A stretch of DNA of 64,000 nucleotides, taken from Acidobacteriota bacterium. Lineage in GTDB: Bacteria > Acidobacteriota > Terriglobia > Terriglobales > SCQP01. The position numbers and the translations under genes were made by a program. The stretch spans positions 1 through 64,000 of the forward strand of contig JAKASR010000017.1 in assembly GCA_021818955.1 (NCBI GenBank), in the 5' to 3' direction. The notes beneath the pieces are model-generated. The model saw only the letters and a program-made list of their open reading frames with translations, was not told the DNA's origin and made no database searches. Below, piece by piece: positions 63,090-64,000 of the stretch (positions are counted from its first letter, which is position 1; the number at the start of each line of letters is the position of its first letter).

Positions 63090-64000
63090 ATGCTAGAATC
63101 GCCTTGTTTTCAGTGGAGGCAATGGCAGGTGGGGCATGGCACCGTGGGAACGGCGGTAGCGCCGGCCGCGAATCCTGAGCGGAATTGGCCGCAACAGCTG
63201 GGCCAAGCCCTGATTGCTGAATTGATGGACCCCGGCTGTCAAACGGCGGAGGCGGTTCGAAGCCTGGCAGATGCAGCGGTTCGAGCCTGTCCCGATGATG
63301 GCGGGGTGCTGTCGATGGCGGTGGCGCTGCTCTTACGTAAAGGGCAGGCTGGCGCCGCCGAGCGTTATCTTAACCGGCTTGAAAAATACTATTTTCCATT
63401 GCCGGAGTCCCGTCTTTATCGCGCCCTGCTCTGGGCCCAAAAAAACAAACTTAAACCTGCCCGCCGCCTTTTGGAATCTCTCGATTTAAGGCGATGGCAG
63501 CAGGCTGCATGGATTTTTCCCCCGTGTCTGGGCGCCAACGATCTCTGGCTTCGCGAGCAGTTCCGCCTGATCTTTGCTCCCGCGCGGACGGCGTCGTCCA
63601 CGGTTGCGCCGCGGCCCCGGAAGCAAGCGCCCGCGCCGGCAATCCCGGCAATCCAACTCCCAGACCGCTTCTCGTTGCCGTGCTTACCCATCGAGCTTCC
63701 CATCGAGATTGAGGTTGATCTCGGACGGTGTTTTGCCTGCCTTACATCCAATCGCAACTTCTCCGGCGAGGAAGACTGGCACGAGTTGCGTTCAGCTTAC
63801 TTGCATTTAAGTCTGGCGCAGGGTTTTGACGAACTGCTGTGCCTCAAGCACCTTAACCAGACTGAGTTGCTTGAGCACCAAGTGGAGACCGCGCGCAAGG
63901 TGTTGCGCCAGTTCCGTGGGCGTGTGTTGTTGGCGGACGAGGTCGGTTTGGGCAAGACGATAGAAGCCGGCATGGTGCTGAAAGAGTACATCCTGCGCGG
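63090..64000 (+). CDS. SNF2/DEAD-type superfamily II helicase, N-terminal part (runs off the right edge)
   Basis: Open frame from ATG 63090 to the window end (303 codons, no stop). Residues about 45-125 look TPR-like: SLADAAVRACPDDGG, GQAGAAERYLNRLEKYYFPL, ALLWAQKNKLKPARRLLES. A Pro/Ala-rich linker follows (about 165-195). The helicase starts near residue 265 with TELLEHQVETARKVL (Q-motif-like) and RVLLADEVGLGKTIEAGMVL, the SNF2 motif I. Such proteins are HepA/RapA-like or part of defence systems such as DISARM-type modules; the rest of the gene and its neighbours are needed. The start codon has no good Shine-Dalgarno. Confidence 0.75.
   Translation, partial: MLESPCFQWRQWQVGHGTVGTAVAPAANPERNWPQQLGQALIAELMDPGCQTAEAVRSLADAAVRACPDDGGVLSMAVALLLRKGQAGAAERYLNRLEKYYFPLPESRLYRALLWAQKNKLKPARRLLESLDLRRWQQAAWIFPPCLGANDLWLREQFRLIFAPARTASSTVAPRPRKQAPAPAIPAIQLPDRFSLPCLPIELPIEIEVDLGRCFACLTSNRNFSGEEDWHELRSAYLHLSLAQGFDELLCLKHLNQTELLEHQVETARKVLRQFRGRVLLADEVGLGKTIEAGMVLKEYILR

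Overview
The window is a high-GC chromosomal segment from a Gram-negative bacterium. An outer-membrane polysaccharide export protein, a Wzz/tyrosine-kinase fusion and a lipid-linked Wzx/Wzy-type pathway imply two membranes. No rRNA, tRNA or phylogenetic marker is present. Gene style, including multi-domain fusions, a phospholipase-C-like phosphoesterase remnant and a siroheme reductase with an extra C-terminal domain, is compatible with Acidobacteriota, but that is an inference.

Layout. (1) 1-398 is the start of a secreted FecR-like protein on the minus strand, divergent from everything that follows. (2) 697-50586 is one very large plus-strand exopolysaccharide/capsule locus. It opens with assembly genes: a WecA-like initiating transferase, Wzz-BY-kinase, Wza-like exporter, a TPR protein, an O-antigen-ligase/polymerase and a UDP-sugar dehydrogenase. 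Next come a GT4, an APH-like kinase and a nucleotidyltransferase/nucleotide-kinase fusion. A complete pseudaminic acid pathway follows (pseB, pseC, a pseG-pseH fusion, pseI, a Pse-associated methylase, pseF). After it lie a GT-B protein, a Gfo/Idh oxidoreductase, DegT aminotransferases, a Wzx flippase, three asparagine-synthetase paralogues, a FemAB/GNAT protein, a KpsC-like protein, a Wzy-like polymerase, a secreted pectin-lyase-fold protein, several glycosyltransferases and methyltransferases, a bi-domain oxidoreductase, a heparinase II/III-like protein and wecB. Positions 36.24-40.08 kb are visibly more AT-rich than their surroundings. (3) 50.66-60.65 kb is bracketed by two nearly identical GDP-mannose 4,6-dehydratase genes. 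Between them lie sulfate activation (cysD, cysN-cysC fusion), a perosamine-synthase-like aminotransferase, and a sulfite reductase gene with an unknown small partner. (4) 59.15-63.06 kb is a decayed zone: an IS110-like transposase remnant, a pRiA4b ORF-3-like remnant, an N-terminally deleted phosphoesterase and a frameshifted Phd/YefM antitoxin. (5) 63090 to the end is the start of an SNF2-family helicase with a long N-terminal region.

Main discoveries. Upstream of the sulfite reductase gene there is what looks like a classical cysteine attenuator. It has a TATAAT box, a 33-codon leader ORF with a Cys-Cys-Pro-Cys run, a perfect 12-bp terminator hairpin, and a competing 8-nt antiterminator pairing that begins just past the Cys codons. 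Separately, four gene junctions in the polysaccharide locus carry degenerate 7-nt tandem repeats running up to or into the start codon, each with a different heptamer.

How it works together. Pse enzymes make CMP-pseudaminic acid. The UDP-sugar dehydrogenase plus Cys2 amidotransferases could make uronamides. WecB with the dehydrogenase could make UDP-ManNAcA, and Gmd plus the DegT enzyme could make GDP-perosamine. Glycosyltransferases assemble the unit on the lipid carrier, Wzx flips it, Wzy polymerises it, and Wzz-kinase and the Wza-like protein control length and export.
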